A stretch of 64,000 nt of DNA from Heterocephalus glaber (GCF_000247695.1 NW_004624747.1:15920137-15984136); one strand, 5' to 3'. Numbered from the stretch's first letter, positions 23,100 through 33,740 are shown. The notes: generated by a model from the letters alone, not told the origin. Numbers and translations are program-made.

Positions 23100-23215
23100 A
23101 TGCATTCATTCAACAATCATTCACTGAGCTCCTACTGGGTGTGAGCACCAATGTATAGGCACCAGGGCAGAGCGGGTGAATATGGAAAACAAAGCTCTTT
23201 CCCTTATCTGACAGT
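23100..23215 (-). mobile_element. L2 LINE fragment
   Basis: 'gcattcattcaacaatcatt' then 'cactgagctcctactgggtg'. Confidence 0.65.
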
Positions 23216-23939
23216 CGACCCCCTGCACAGCCTGGCTGAGGAGGCCCCATATGATCAGGTCAGAGCAGAGGTCTCACAAGGAGGCCTGGAGCCTGGGCTT
23301 ATTCAGCCAATGAGCCCACAGGAAGTTCCCATCATGCACCTGCCTGGGTGCTGGGCCACAGTGATGAGCGAGCTGCCCCACTGTCTCTCCTGGGTCAGCT
23401 TCTTCAGAGGCACAGAGCTTGAGATGTGGGAATCTGTGCATTTGGGTCTGGGGGAGTGTTTTCAGGAACCGAGGAGTAGGAGAGGCAGGGGAGGCCAGTG
23501 GAAGGGGCTCAACAGGGCTGGGGCTCAGCAGGCCTGTCCCATGGGGCTCTGGGAAATGAACTGCACCTCAGAACCCCCCCCCCAGGCAGGCCTTGTGGGC
23601 ATGGCCATGTCAGGAAGTGACTCAAGCTGTCCCAATGGTGGGGGGAACCTTGGGGAGGAATGGAATGTCATCATTCCCCAAGCAAGCCAACAAAAAGAGC
23701 AGCAGTGGGGTACAGGTGCACTGGCCTAGCAAAGCACAGCTGGGCGGGCCCTGCATGTCACCCACCACAGAGGATTTCTGACCCAGTGGTGGAGATTGGC
23801 AAGGGACAGATGAAGAGGACATGGTGGACGCATCGCCTCAGTGTGGGGAGCACAGCAGGTCAAGGGAGCCCAGAATGGGGCCCCAGACCCAGGGTAGGAA
23901 GTAACGAACCTTGGCAATGGAGAGGTTGGGGCCGGGGTT
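23216..23939. other. unique GC-rich sequence
   Basis: A 192-codon + frame (23151-23729) begins inside the L2 fragment, so it is not a native gene. A poly-C run lies at about 23574-23583. Confidence 0.45.
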
Positions 23940-24015
23940 TTAAGTGCTAGCACTCCACTTGCTAGCTGTTGACCTTGAACCAACTCCTTCTCCCTCAGAG
24001 CCTCTGCTTTCCCGG
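23940..24015 (+). mobile_element. MIR SINE fragment
   Basis: 'cttgctagctgttgaccttg' and 'ctccctcagagcctctgctt' match the MIR core. Confidence 0.5.
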
Positions 24016-24434
24016 CTGCTCAGACCTCCATTCTGGAAGGGTGGGTAGATCTGTATGTAAGTCAACAGCCCTGGTCCTGGGTGCTGGATGCAGGGCCTGT
24101 ATCTCTGAGGAATGTCCAGGTCCCTTCCTGCCAAACCCCAGGGGACCCCAGGGGGTTCCAGGAGGGGAACCGAAAGTGGCTGCCCCATGGAGCTTGTACC
24201 TGGAGCACATGCTCTGGAGTACAGGTATCGATGCTGCGGGGCCTTCAGGAGGAGGCGAGGGTGGGCAAGGGTGCGTGTGGTCCGGGGAGCTGGCTCCCCT
24301 GAGAGTTGGGGAAAGGAACAGAAGCCTGGAATTGGCCCCAAAAGGCCCTCACCGTGTCCTCTCCCTGCACGCACCTCTCTCCCAGACCCCAGAGCCCTGG
24401 TCTGAGCAGACCACCTTCTCCAGATCTCACAACC

Positions 24435-24560
24435 CCACTCATTCATTCATTCATTCATTCACTGAACATGGTATGTGTTGGCTTCTGAGCTACACCCAGG
24501 GCTAAGAACAAAGGCACCCCTGTGGTGGCACAGCTCAGTTCACAGTGGGGTCATGGAACC
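24435..24560 (-). mobile_element. L2 LINE end with (ATTC)n tail
   Basis: A run of ATTC units at about 24438-24461 is followed by 'actgaacatggtatgtgttg', the reversed L2 end with its usual GAATG-type tail expanded. Confidence 0.6.
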
Positions 24561-24779
24561 AAGCCTGGGGAAGAGGACAGCCAAGGTCAGGGAGCTGAGG
24601 GCACTGAGGTGTCAGCAAGGTCGCCGTGCCCCAGAAGGAGCAGAGCATGGGCACTGGAGGGGCAGAGGCCTGGTGGCAGGGCTGAGAGGACATGGACATG
24701 AGCAGAGGGGGCACCTGACCTCCCAGCAGAGTTCAGCTAGTCGAGGAGCAGTGGCAGGACCTGAGGGCTGATGTGGGAC

Positions 24780-25345
24780 TGGAAAGATGCAGTGTGAGAG
24801 GCTGCGTGTGAGAACGTGGGAAAGGTGTGCAGTGTGGAGGATTCAGTAAGGCTGAGGGGAGGACGCATGGACGTGAAAGGGCGTAGGTGTGTGTGAGACT
24901 GTGAGTGACGGAGCAATGGAGATGGATGTGAAAGCATCGCTGAGAGCATGAGGGCGAGAGTGAGTGACGCTGTGTGCGAGAAGGTGTCTCCGTGTGACTG
25001 AAAGTACGCGTGAGGGGTGTGTGTGTAAAGATGGGCGAAAGGCACATGTGAGAGACTGTGTGCAAAGGTGGGGGGGGTGAGGGGGTGTTCCAGAGCACTT
25101 GAGGGAAGGGGTGCTGACATGAGGTGAGGGGCTGGAGGATATCACGGGGTGTGCATCTCCAGGGGCGTATCTGTGAGCACGGGTGGGTGTGTAGGATGTG
25201 TCGACTTGTGTGTGAAAAGTGGGTGTGAGAGGATTGTGAGAACACAAATGTGAGGGCCATGTGTATTATGGCTGAGAGAGAGTCTGCACTGGTGCCTGTG
25301 AGTGTGTGTGCTCCTGTGCCGCGGGTATCTATGTGCACCGGCATA
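24780..25345. repeat. degenerate GTGTGAG-type satellite
   Basis: About 565 bp in which words such as GTGTGAGA, GTGTGTGA and GTGAG recur with loose spacing. There is no exact repeat unit. The strand asymmetry (G/T-rich on +) opens overlapping minus frames up to 203 codons full of H, S, T and P, which I treat as artefacts. Confidence 0.65.
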
Positions 25346-25394
25346 TCTCGTCAGGCTCTGGAGAGTCCTGAAGCTCATTCCCTAGACCCACCGT

Positions 25395-25545
25395 CTATCC
25401 AAACAATCCAGCAGCTCCATGAGGAGAGCTTCCTCCCATGGACAGAAGTGGAAACTGAGGCCCATGGGCTGGCTCAGAGAGGGATGGCAGTAGGGCCTCC
25501 GAGTCACAGGAAGTGCCCCATGGTCCGATACCGCTTCTTCAAACT
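25395..25545 (-). mobile_element. MIR SINE, diverged
   Basis: 'agtggaaactgaggcccatg' and 'ggctggctcagagaggg' are reversed MIR core words. Confidence 0.55.
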
Positions 25546-25679
25546 CAAGTGCTTGTAACATAGGAAGACACCTATTCAAAGCCTACATACATTCATCATA
25601 TTATTTCTCTTCTCCTTTGGATTCTATTACTTTCCTGTGTTCTTTTTTTTAATCCCATTCCTCCCCTGGGTTCCACTTT

Positions 25680-26060
25680 CCTTCTACTTCATTAGGAATA
25701 AATGAGGCCGTAACTTCAACATAGTCCCCTATCTGCTTCTGCCAAATGCATTTTAAAAATCACTTTTCAATTAAGAAGAAAACTCTTCTGTAAATGTTTC
25801 AATCAAAGTGGAGCTCATTACTGAAGAATAGACAGCTAGGGAAAGAAATGGGTTTGTGAGGCCCACTGTATGTTCTACAAAACAGTGAATTACAAAGAGA
25901 TATTCGATGCTTACAAACAAAAACAAAAGATTTCAAATAAAGACCAAATATTTTCAGAGTCAAACCTCAAAGCAAAGAGAACAAAATCAGTTTAAAGAAA
26001 ATGGCAGCATCATTAGCCAGAAACTCTAATAGATTCAGGAAACAAAAGGCATTCTGCTGC
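25680..26060. promoter_or_regulatory. AT-rich candidate conserved non-coding element
   Basis: A 380-bp AT-rich island inside GC-rich flanks, free of recognised repeats. It has TCF/LEF-like ATCAAAG at 25802-25808, 'cttttcaattaagaag', 'agctcattactg' and several CAAAG words. The composition shift and lack of transposon sequence are typical of developmental enhancers. Conservation is not tested. Confidence 0.28.
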
Positions 26061-26329
26061 CCACTTTGCTCCTACACATTGAGCTTTTACCCCAAAACAC
26101 CATGGGCACCACTGTGCATAGCAGTGGTCCTCCAGATGCCCGTGGGAATATGAGGTCAGTGGTGGTGTATCATATTCTGACTCTGCCAAGCAAATCTCAC
26201 AGGCACTGACTCATTTCTGACAAGGAAGTGACCTATGGATGGTCTTGAGCCTTTCAGATGCTCCTGTGGCCATTAAAATTTGTGGCACTTAGAACATCTA
26301 AGAGATTGAGATCACTCCTACCCTCTCCA

Positions 26330-26700
26330 ACACATACACACACGCAAATCATTTACTCACCCAACTATCTACTCAAGCACCCATCTATTCACTCATTTAT
26401 TCTGTTAATCATCTGTCCATCCATCCATCTAGTCATCCATCCATCCATCCACACATCCATTCAAATTTCCATCCATCCACTTACCTATTCATCCAGCCAT
26501 CCATCTATTCATCTACACACTTATCCATCCATCCACCCACCCACCCATCTATCCCTCCACCCACCACTCACTGATCTAGCCATCTGCCCATCCATCTATT
26601 CACCCATTCATCCATTCATTTCATTATTAGTCAACACCCACCCATCCATTCACCTATCCGTTTCACCCATTTATCAATTTGTATGTCCATTGCTCTGTCT
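26330..26700 (+). repeat. (TCCA)n / (CATC)n microsatellite
   Basis: Long imperfect run of TCCA/TCTA/CCCA tetramers. It creates a spurious 148-codon frame of repeating H-P-S-I residues at 26258-26704. Confidence 0.92.
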
Positions 26701-26704
26701 GTAA

Positions 26705-27220
26705 CTGGGATCCCCAAGACCACCCCCAAGTGAAGATTCTCTAAGAGGGCTCAGGATTCAGTTTATAGTTGCACTCATGGATTTATTAAAGTGAAAGGAT
26801 ACAGAGCAAAAAATCAGCAAAGGAGTAAAGTCCAAAGGAAACCAGGAGCCAGCTTCCAAGAATCTTCTCCAAGTGGAGTTACACAGGATACACTCAATTC
26901 CTGGCACACCAAGTTGTGACATGTGTGAAATGATTTCTACCAGGGAGGCTCATTATAGACTCTGTGTGCAGTTTTCGTGTGGATGAGGGGCTGGTCACAT
27001 AGGCATTCCCGCCAGCATATACCAAAATTCCAGTAGTCCAGGAAAAAAAAGGTGTTCAACAAACATCATACTGCGCAGTGTAGGCACAGTGAGCGACTCA
27101 GCAATTTTGGGAATGTGGAAACCTTCCCCAAATTCAAGTTCCCAGATGCCAGCCAACCTGGCAAGCAGGCCTTCCTAAGAGGAGCAGTCTCACTATAAGA
27201 ACACTTCCCTTCATACCATC
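26705..27220 (-). mobile_element. ERV-type LTR, solo
   Basis: 'tggatttattaaagtgaaag' holds a minus-strand AATAAA (poly(A) signal of the LTR). 'ggagttacacaggatacac', 'accagggaggctcattatag' and 'agatgccagccaacctggca' are words of a known class of mammalian ERV LTRs. The exact family is not assigned. No internal viral genes are present. Confidence 0.5.
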
Positions 27221-28577
27221 CAAGTGCCTGTCCATCTGTGAATCCCTCTGTCCAGCCTTTCCTCCCACCATTCACAGACCCATCATCCAGGTAGGAATGC
27301 ACCCACCATTCTGTTCATCCGTCTGTGTGTCCACCTGCACCGCTCCATCTTTCTCTCCCTTCCTGCTTCACTGGCCTCGCACTCTGATGCTTTTAAGGAG
27401 CTTCTCATTCCATCTCCTCCACAGAGAAGTGAGAGATGCAGCAGAGAAGGCCCCCCTAGGCCAATCTCAGGCAGGAACTGAGGCTCGATGGAGAGCTGTG
27501 AGTTTCCAGTGAGCCCAGTGTGGCTGACATGAGCCTAGCCCAGCCGTGGGCACCTCGCTCTGAGCAGCCCATGCCATGCCCCACATCCAGGGACTCCCTC
27601 TTCTCCCAGGGAGGCTTGCCAGGCTGTGCCTTGCTGGGACCTTAGCCACTGCTGAAGCAGTCCCCTGGGAGTCTGTGCACACAGATGGGAGGGAAATCTC
27701 TTGGAGGCTGTGCCCGAGTTAGCTCTGGGGACAGGACAGAGTCAAGGTGACAGAGCCCCTCTCCTTCTCTCTTGTTCCCTCTTCACTGGCTCTTTGCATG
27801 TCTCTCTGACTCTACTGCATCATTGTCACCCTAGCAACAACAATGGCAGGCCCTCAGTTCACTGTACCTTCTGCCTTTCCCACCCCAGACCTCATGGATC
27901 CTGCATCCAGCTCCATGAACTGGGCAGGGCTGGAAAGATCCTTCATCCTCTTAAACCTACCAGTAGGCTGAGGGTCAGAGAAGTTAGGTAGCTTGTCCTT
28001 GGACACACAGCGCTGGGCCTCTCCCTCAGCCTGTGTATCCTCCACTCCACATGTGATTTCCCACAACACCTTGGGGCCTCCAAACTCCTTCCCGGCCATT
28101 TCTGCACTCTGGCTTACACCTTTGCCTCAGTTTCCCTTCTAGTCTCATGACCAGGACATAAGCTGTGGAGACAGAGTGCCATGGGCCTCTCTCCCTCCTC
28201 CCCTGGGATGGCTCTCATGCCAGTAAATAATGGCTGCCAGTGAGCAGGACCAACCAATGTTTCAGGTGCTGATTTCAGCACCAGGCTCACCCCTTCCTTA
28301 CCTAACTGGAAAGTATTACTGGGTGCTGGCATGGATGACGTGAATGACATTATACTGATCTGTTTAGCCAAAGTAGATGGTCTGTTGGTGGAGACCAGCA
28401 GGATGCAGGGGCTGGGGTAAGCATTGGAATATGGGCTCCAAGTGGCTAGTTTCTGAGCAGTGACTGTGGCCTGCAAAGTGGCACCTATGCCAGTGTCTTT
28501 CAAGCTAGAATGCTTTGAAAGTGTGCATATTCTCACAGAAAGCTCCTCCCTCCAATCCTGCCATAAAATTTGCCAAT
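27221..28577. other. mostly unique, short MIR remnant
   Basis: 27221-27330 has scattered ATCC/CATC words (a decayed tetramer tract). 27955-28015 reads as reversed MIR ('aggctgagggtcagagaagt'). The rest has no recognised repeat or gene; the longest frame is 140 codons on minus at 28114-28536. Confidence 0.45.
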
Positions 28578-28579
28578 AC

Positions 28580-28753
28580 TTTTTTTCAATACTGGGAATT
28601 GAACACAGGGCCTTTGCACTGAGCTACATCCCCAGCCCTTTTTTATTTTTTTCTTTAAGATAGTCTTACTAGGTTGCCCAGGCTGGGCTCAAATGAGATC
28701 CTTCTGCCTCAGCTTCCCAGAGTGCTAGAATTACAGGAATACATGCTGGGCAT
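28580..28753 (-). mobile_element. B1-ID dimeric SINE
   Basis: Reversed ID half ('actgggaattgaacacaggg', 'gagctacatccccagccc') and reversed B1 half ('ggttgcccaggctgggctca', 'gtgctagaattacaggaata'). Confidence 0.85.
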
Positions 28754-28756
28754 AAA

Positions 28757-29300
28757 ATATCTTTATTATGATGTTGTTTAAACATGTGCCAGCATAAAAG
28801 CAGGTATAAATTTTTCATTCTTCTGTCACATTGCTCTAAAACCAAAACAAATCCAGACATTAAATATAATCACAATTACACAACCCAAAACTTTCAAATT
28901 CAAAGCATGTCTGTGATGGGCAGCGTGACGTTTTACTGAGACAAAATCACCACTCATAATGCAAGTGTGGGACATGCTGTCCAGAGGATTCTTTTTCTTT
29001 TTGAAGAGCTTAATTAGCACCGATTTGTATTTCTTGCAGAAGGTTCTTTTGACACACACACCCCCACACCCACCTCTGCTGTGACAGCTGGATTTTCCTC
29101 CACTTTCTCCTCTTCACCCTGAGGCAAATCCTCCGTCCACACAGCATAGGGTCCCATCCCTGAGCTCTCACCAGGCACGGCCAGGGCCATTGATTGCATC
29201 CTAGTCTTTCCTTGTGATGATGTAGTATTTAAAGCGGAGCACCTCGGCACAGTTGCCAACTTAACACAATGCCCAACGGGCACCAGAGTCACATGGGGAT
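28757..29300 (-). other. candidate minus-strand 3' end or retrocopy
   Basis: On the minus strand this reads as a 92-codon frame (29292 down to 29014), then an AT-rich UTR-like stretch, then AATAAA (plus-strand TTTATT at 28762-28767) immediately before the B1-ID element. A donor-like AGAG|gtgggt and an acceptor-like 'ttggttttag|ag' also exist on this strand. No poly(A) tail is visible. I do not recognise the protein. It may be a real terminal exon, a decayed processed pseudogene, or chance. Confidence 0.2.
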
Positions 29301-29577
29301 GCTTAGTGATAAGATGGTTATCACTTAATCCAGGAGAGGATGACTCAATGCCCTACAAATTAAAACACATAATTACAACACAGTCATGGTGTCTCATGGG
29401 CCCCTGGGATCCCAACTGGAAAAATTCAAGTTCAGGTGCTCCGTGCATTAGTGGGAAGGGTGGATCAAAAGTGGGGACTCCAATTAGGAGATCTGGGGGC
29501 TTTTAAGCTTGATACCAGGAGGAGTCCAGAGGCTAAAGGGGAAGGAAGGAGCTGATGATGTGTTAAAGAAAGAATAG
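29301..29577. other. unique non-coding sequence
   Basis: No recognised element. A short frame at 29306-29506 (+) has no exon borders. Confidence 0.4.
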
Positions 29578-29641
29578 GCATTCACCACCTGCTGCGCAAG
29601 CGCAAGGACCCAAGTTCGATCCCCGGTACCAAAAACAAAAA
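29578..29641 (+). mobile_element. ID SINE, 5'-truncated
   Basis: 'gcgcaagcgcaaggacccaa' then 'gttcgatccccggtaccaaa' and an A-rich tail. Belongs to the GGTACC-ending solo ID group. Confidence 0.8.
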
Positions 29642-29914
29642 GACAGGATTTGAGCTTGGGTGGCGGTGCCCAGGGAATTGGCATCAGGTTCCTTGACCTC
29701 CTTGGCCCCCTGAATGCCATCAGGTACAAGGCAGGCATCAGCAGACAGCAAGGTAAGGGGCAAACTTCAGCTGCTTTTCCCAAGAGTGCAGGATCTCTTG
29801 ACTTGCCGAGTCCTTGCTTGCCTCAAAGCTGCAACAGGAATGAGAGAGTCCATCATACTTGGCAGTTTAAATATAATGTCAGAGTATAAACAGAGCAGTT
29901 GGCCACCTCAGTCT

Positions 29915-30115
29915 GAATCCTTGCTGCACAATTGGCCAGTTATGAGACCAGGGGAGAGCCCTGGACACATCTAGGGCTGTTGTTCCTAACTGTAAAAAGA
30001 AAGTGACATTAGCATTAGATGGCTATTGTCAAAGCGAACGCAGTAATTCTTGCAAGGGGCTCAGGCAGTGCCCAGAGCCTTCCAGGTGCTCAGTAAGTAA
30101 AAGTTGCTACTGCTA
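29915..30115 (+). mobile_element. MIR SINE, diverged
   Basis: 'gccagttatgagaccagggg' (core) and 'ccttccaggtgctcagtaag' (tail) keep MIR spacing. Confidence 0.5.
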
Positions 30116-30254
30116 CTTTTCTGATACGATCATCATCACTCCTTCCAGCACCCTGTCTCTCTTCTTCCCTCCATCCCTGCTCTTTGCCTCTAAGGGGCTC
30201 TGAGAGGCCTTAATCTCACCGCTCCTCTCCTTTCTCTAACGAAGGTCCTCAACC

Positions 30255-30545
30255 TGTTATACATCACAGACCCCTTCTCAGAGTATTTTTCAATGCGCAT
30301 TTGTAACGCCCATGATTGCAAATGAACCAATTACCTAGAACTACAGCTAACAACAACAGAAGCAGGTGTGATATGGTAATACGTGTGTTTCTTTATTAAC
30401 ACATTACTTAGCAGGAGCTAGCTGTGAACCTAACACATACTACCGTTTTGAAGTAGGGATGAGCATAAATATTTCAAAGTATTTTCAACAACTCTAAGGT
30501 GATACGGAGATACTTATGATTTCTATTGGGGATGAAGTGCCGCGG
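30255..30545. mobile_element. ancient hAT-type DNA transposon (MER class)
   Basis: 'cctgttatacatcacagacc' and 'ctagaactacagctaacaac' followed by 'gtatggtaatacgtg'-like words match an old hAT non-autonomous repeat. Confidence 0.45.
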
Positions 30546-30893
30546 CGCTTTTTTTCTCTGCTCATAATGAAAGCAAATGTTAAAGTTCAGGTAGAGGTTA
30601 GTGCAAAGTACAAATGTAACTGTTTTACCACCCAAGTTCAGTCTCTCTGAATTGCATCCACAAACTCCTTGCTGAATCAATGATGATAATTGCCTGCCCC
30701 GCAACGGGAGCTCCATTTACCTGAATAGATCTATCTCTAGTAAATGTTCTCTCTCTTCTTTCTTTTCTTCAGCTGTGAGCATACACACCATCAAAAAGTT
30801 CATTGAGAGAAAAGTTTGTACTGGGGAACAGCTCCCCAGGGCTCCTGGTCTTAACTTTGGAGCTGTTCCCTCTGTTCCTATCCAAATCTTAGA

Positions 30894-30946
30894 GCACACT
30901 TACGCCCTGAGTTTGATCCCCGGAACGGGGGGGGGGGCACACTTAC
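30894..30946 (+). mobile_element. truncated ID SINE with G-run tail and perfect target duplication
   Basis: The 10-bp direct repeat GCACACTTAC occurs at 30894-30903 and 30937-30946. Between them is a 5'-truncated ID 3' end ('gccctgagtttgatccccgg') ending in a run of 11 G where an A-tail is expected. A real retroposition event with an abnormal tail, or a miscalled homopolymer. Confidence 0.7.
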
Positions 30947-31009
30947 ACTCTTATTTATCGATTTACAGACCTTAGACCTTATCTATTGACATTTCTTCCC
31001 CTGTCCTCC

Positions 31010-31330
31010 CAATCCAGGCCTGTCACTATTTTTAGTTCTACATTGGTTACCACAGCAACGTTAAGAAATGCTTTTACACTTTTATTTCTTACTCCATCTA
31101 CTCCAGACAGCATATTTTGACTCTGCACTATTTCAGAGGGGTTATCGGTACTCAGCTCCCCTTCCCCCCCTTTCTCTCCATCGTCAAGGGCGGCAACTGT
31201 ATCATCTGATGGACAGGTCCCATATTCCCGGTAGGATTTGAAGCCCTCAAAAAGCAGGAACCTGGTCTGGTTTCTCTTGTATCCCATAGGCTCAGTGTCC
31301 AGCATGTAGCAGATGTGCAGTAAGTCTGTA
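31010..31330 (+). mobile_element. L2 LINE 3' end, diverged
   Basis: 'aggctcagtgtccagcatgt' followed by 'agcagatgtgcagtaag' resembles the L2 terminal segment. The upstream part is weak. A 108-codon minus frame here is a repeat artefact. Confidence 0.45.
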
Positions 31331-31829
31331 CTCTGCCCTGTCTGTGACTATAGTTTGTATCCTCTACCCTGGTTCATATCTGGGAAACAAGCTCCTGGTC
31401 ACCCCAGGGCCAGGGCAGGGAATGGGAGTAATGCAGCGTGAGCCTGTCCCTAAGGCACAGGCAGAGAGGTCCTCCTCATGCACAATTATGCACCACAGTT
31501 CTCTGCCGTGCCAGGGATCTGAATTTCCCATTTAGGCTTCAAGGAGGCTTCTTCAGGGAGACTATTAACAATCATCTGAATCACTAGCTTCCCTCCCACC
31601 AGCTTCACTGAGTTTTCAACCAGGCGTAAAATGGTTCTGGAAAAGGAGACAGCACAGCCAAATTTCAGAAGGTGGAAGGCTTTTTGCTATCATTCCCAAG
31701 TCTGATATCTTCCTCCCGGGTACTGTTCTTTGTTCAAAAAGAAAAACCCATCTCCTAGTAGAGAGATCTTTCTAGAATTTTTCTCTCTTCAATCAAACCA
31801 ACCTCTTTCATATTAACCCGGGGCTCCCA
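31331..31829. other. unique non-coding sequence
   Basis: No recognised element; ORFs under 65 codons. Confidence 0.4.
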
Positions 31830-32220
31830 GTCCTTTGGAATGAAGTCCATAGTCAAACTCGATCCAAGGCCTGGCCAACTGTCTCTACTTCCAGCCTCAC
31901 TTCCCATGGTCCAGCCCTTGTCTCCTGCCCTTGCTCTGCTCACACTGCTCCTTCTGCCTGGAAGCTCTTCTCCTCGTTCAGAATCCCCTCCTGGTCTTTC
32001 CTGCCTTGCTGGGACATCACCTCTCCCAGTCTTCTCTGTCCCTCCGAGGACTTGTGTCCTCCCATAGCCTCTTGTACTCATTCCTGTCCTAACCTGTATC
32101 ATACTGAGTTGAGATTACTGACCTACTTTTCTCCCCTCTAGAATATAAATTCCTTGAAGATGAGGATACTTTTTTTTCAACAGTAGCCTATAACTGGCTG
32201 GAAACTAGACAGCGTTCTGA
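31830..32220 (+). mobile_element. L2 LINE 3' region
   Basis: 'ctgctccttctgcctggaag' (L2 3' ORF/UTR), then 'ctagaatataaattccttga' and 'agatgaggatac', in consensus order. Confidence 0.7.
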
Positions 32221-32345
32221 CGGTAGATGAGAGGATAGACGGATGAAAGGATGGATGGATGGATGGATGGATAACTGAAAGGCTGGGATGGATGCACACA
32301 AGAATGAAAAGGTTAGAGGTTGAAAGAATGGAAAGCTTATGCTTT
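32221..32345 (+). repeat. (GGAT)n microsatellite at an L2 3' end
   Basis: GATG/GGAT tetramers with a pure core near 32250-32272 directly follow the L2 end, consistent with expansion of the L2 tail. Confidence 0.75.
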
Positions 32346-32486
32346 TTGGCCCAGATCAATTAGACATGTGCCATGGGATGGCTTGATTGGCGCTATTGCA
32401 TGAGGCCCTGAGGTTAAGTTCATATTCTAATCTCCCCCACCCCTTCCTGTGATCCGAGATAGATCTTTTACTCAAGAATATCTCTG

Positions 32487-32575
32487 GAGCTGGGAGCACA
32501 GCTCAGTGGTACTTACCTACCATGCGTGAGGCCCTATATCTGATCAGCACTCGGCACCACCCCAAAAGTCTCTTA
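32487..32575 (+). mobile_element. ID SINE, diverged
   Basis: 'ggagctgggagcacagctca' then 'gtggtacttacctaccatgc' and 'gtgaggccctatatctgatc' map to the ID body with A and B boxes. Confidence 0.75.
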
Positions 32576-32689
32576 ATCTTCTTGATATTTATACTTGAAG
32601 AGAAGTTTGAGGGCTCTGAAGTTTTTATGCTTATTATCAATGGTGTAAGCTGAAGGTTTTTTCAATTTATTGGTTAGCAGCAAATCTCT

Positions 32690-32800
32690 CTTGGGGATAT
32701 ATTGTGTCCCAGCAACTACAGTAGGTCCTGGGGATATGAAGATTAAAATTCACTGCCTCTAGGAGCTTTGAGTCTGGGGTAAGGGTGGATTACAATGGGT
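32690..32800 (-). mobile_element. L2 LINE fragment
   Basis: 'taggtcctggggatatgaag' then 'cactgcctctaggagctttg' match reversed L2. Confidence 0.4.
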
Positions 32801-32859
32801 GATGAAAAGATATAGTGAATATTTAAATTTTTTAAAATTATTACCATAAGACAACTGCC

Positions 32860-33305
32860 ATCCCTCTCAAGATACTTCCCTTCACTTCAAACACACTTAT
32901 CTCACTGTTTTTGTACTTTCTGAAGCAGCTCTGGAAGCTCTCTTTCTTAAGTGTCTTAATGAGATGTGATCAAAAATACAATGAGTGCTGTTGCCAAGTA
33001 TCATCCAATGGAGAGATGGGTTCCTAAAAACATTACTGTGTGTCCTCATCCACCTGACTCACTAGATCTGGTACCTTGCAACTTCTGGATCTTTCTCAAA
33101 GTCAAAATGACCGTGTAAGGTAAACATTTTTGAATCAATATAGGACATCAAGGAAACCACAAAAGCATGACCAAAGGCACTCATGAAAGACATCTTCCAG
33201 AACTGCTTTAGAAAGTGGCAAGAACAATGGGAGAGGTGTGTTCAAAGCAAGGGGTGATGTTTTGAGGAGGATTAATGACAATGCATCTTTTACTGTAGTA
33301 AATTT
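32860..33305 (+). pseudogene. decayed mariner transposase, C-terminal half
   Basis: From 33043 one frame reads PHPPDSLDLVPCNFWIFLKV, clearly related to the mariner 'HPPYSPDLAPCDFHLFPKLK' block that carries the third catalytic Asp of the D,D34D transposase family. The frame then stops. From 33189 another frame reads DIFQNCFRKWQEQWERCV followed by a stop and CFEED, the conserved C-terminal end of the same protein. At least one frameshift and several in-frame stops make it non-functional. The N-terminal DNA-binding part is not recognisable. It is an old TcMar-Mariner copy with an ID element inserted right after it. Confidence 0.85.
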
Positions 33306-33309
33306 TTAA

Positions 33310-33418
33310 AAATTTAAACTTACGGGCCGGGGATTTAGCTCAGTGGTTCTGCCGCCTGCCTCGCAAGCACAAGGATCCGAGTTCAATCCCTGGTACCAAA
33401 AAAAAAATTTAAATTTAC
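33310..33418 (+). mobile_element. ID SINE, full length, with target-site duplication
   Basis: The ID body 33324-33397 has A box 'tagctcagtgg' and B box 'gagttcaatcc' and ends in GGTACC plus an A-run. Flanked by a 14-bp duplication with one mismatch (aaatttaaacttac at 33310-33323, aaatttaaatttac at 33405-33418). Low decay suggests a fairly recent insertion. Confidence 0.92.
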
Positions 33419-33584
33419 CATATTTTCCGATCATATCTCAGCTAGTCACACTACAACAAAAGTAGCCATTGTCACTACTGCTATGGCTGGGTTCTTACTA
33501 ACAGGAGAGTAAGACTTAGATGGAGAAAGATGAAAAAGTGGCCCTGAGAAGATGGAACAAGAGAAAAGCATCATTTCCTATGCT

Positions 33585-33740
33585 GTGAAATAGGTACAAT
33601 TAGCTTCGTTTCATAAGTGTAGAAAGTGAGGTTCAGAGGGGTTAAGTGAATAATTCAAGGTCACATAGCTGATAAGTGGCAGAGCCAGAACTCCACCTGG
33701 CTCTAAGACCCAAGCTTTAGCCACTCCATGGCCTCTAATG
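33585..33740 (-). mobile_element. MIR SINE
   Basis: 'gaggttcagaggggttaagt', 'caaggtcacatagctgataa' and 'gtggcagagccagaactcc' are a clear reversed MIR. Confidence 0.8.

Noticed and set aside
23151..23729. 192-codon + frame
   Set aside because: Begins inside an L2 element.
24733..25344. 203-codon minus frame rich in H, S, T and P
   Set aside because: Translation of the G/T-rich degenerate satellite; several frames are open at once.
26330..26700. CRISPR-like regular repeat
   Set aside because: Continuous tetramer microsatellite without spacers, in a mammalian genome.
26258..26704. 148-codon + frame made of repeated H-P-S-I residues
   Set aside because: It is the translation of the TCCA/CATC microsatellite.
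30979..31305. 108-codon minus frame
   Set aside because: Lies within a diverged L2 end; stops are absent by chance.
33324..33397. tRNA-like sequence with A and B boxes
   Set aside because: It is an ID SINE (tRNA-derived), with A-tail and target duplication; not a functional tRNA gene.
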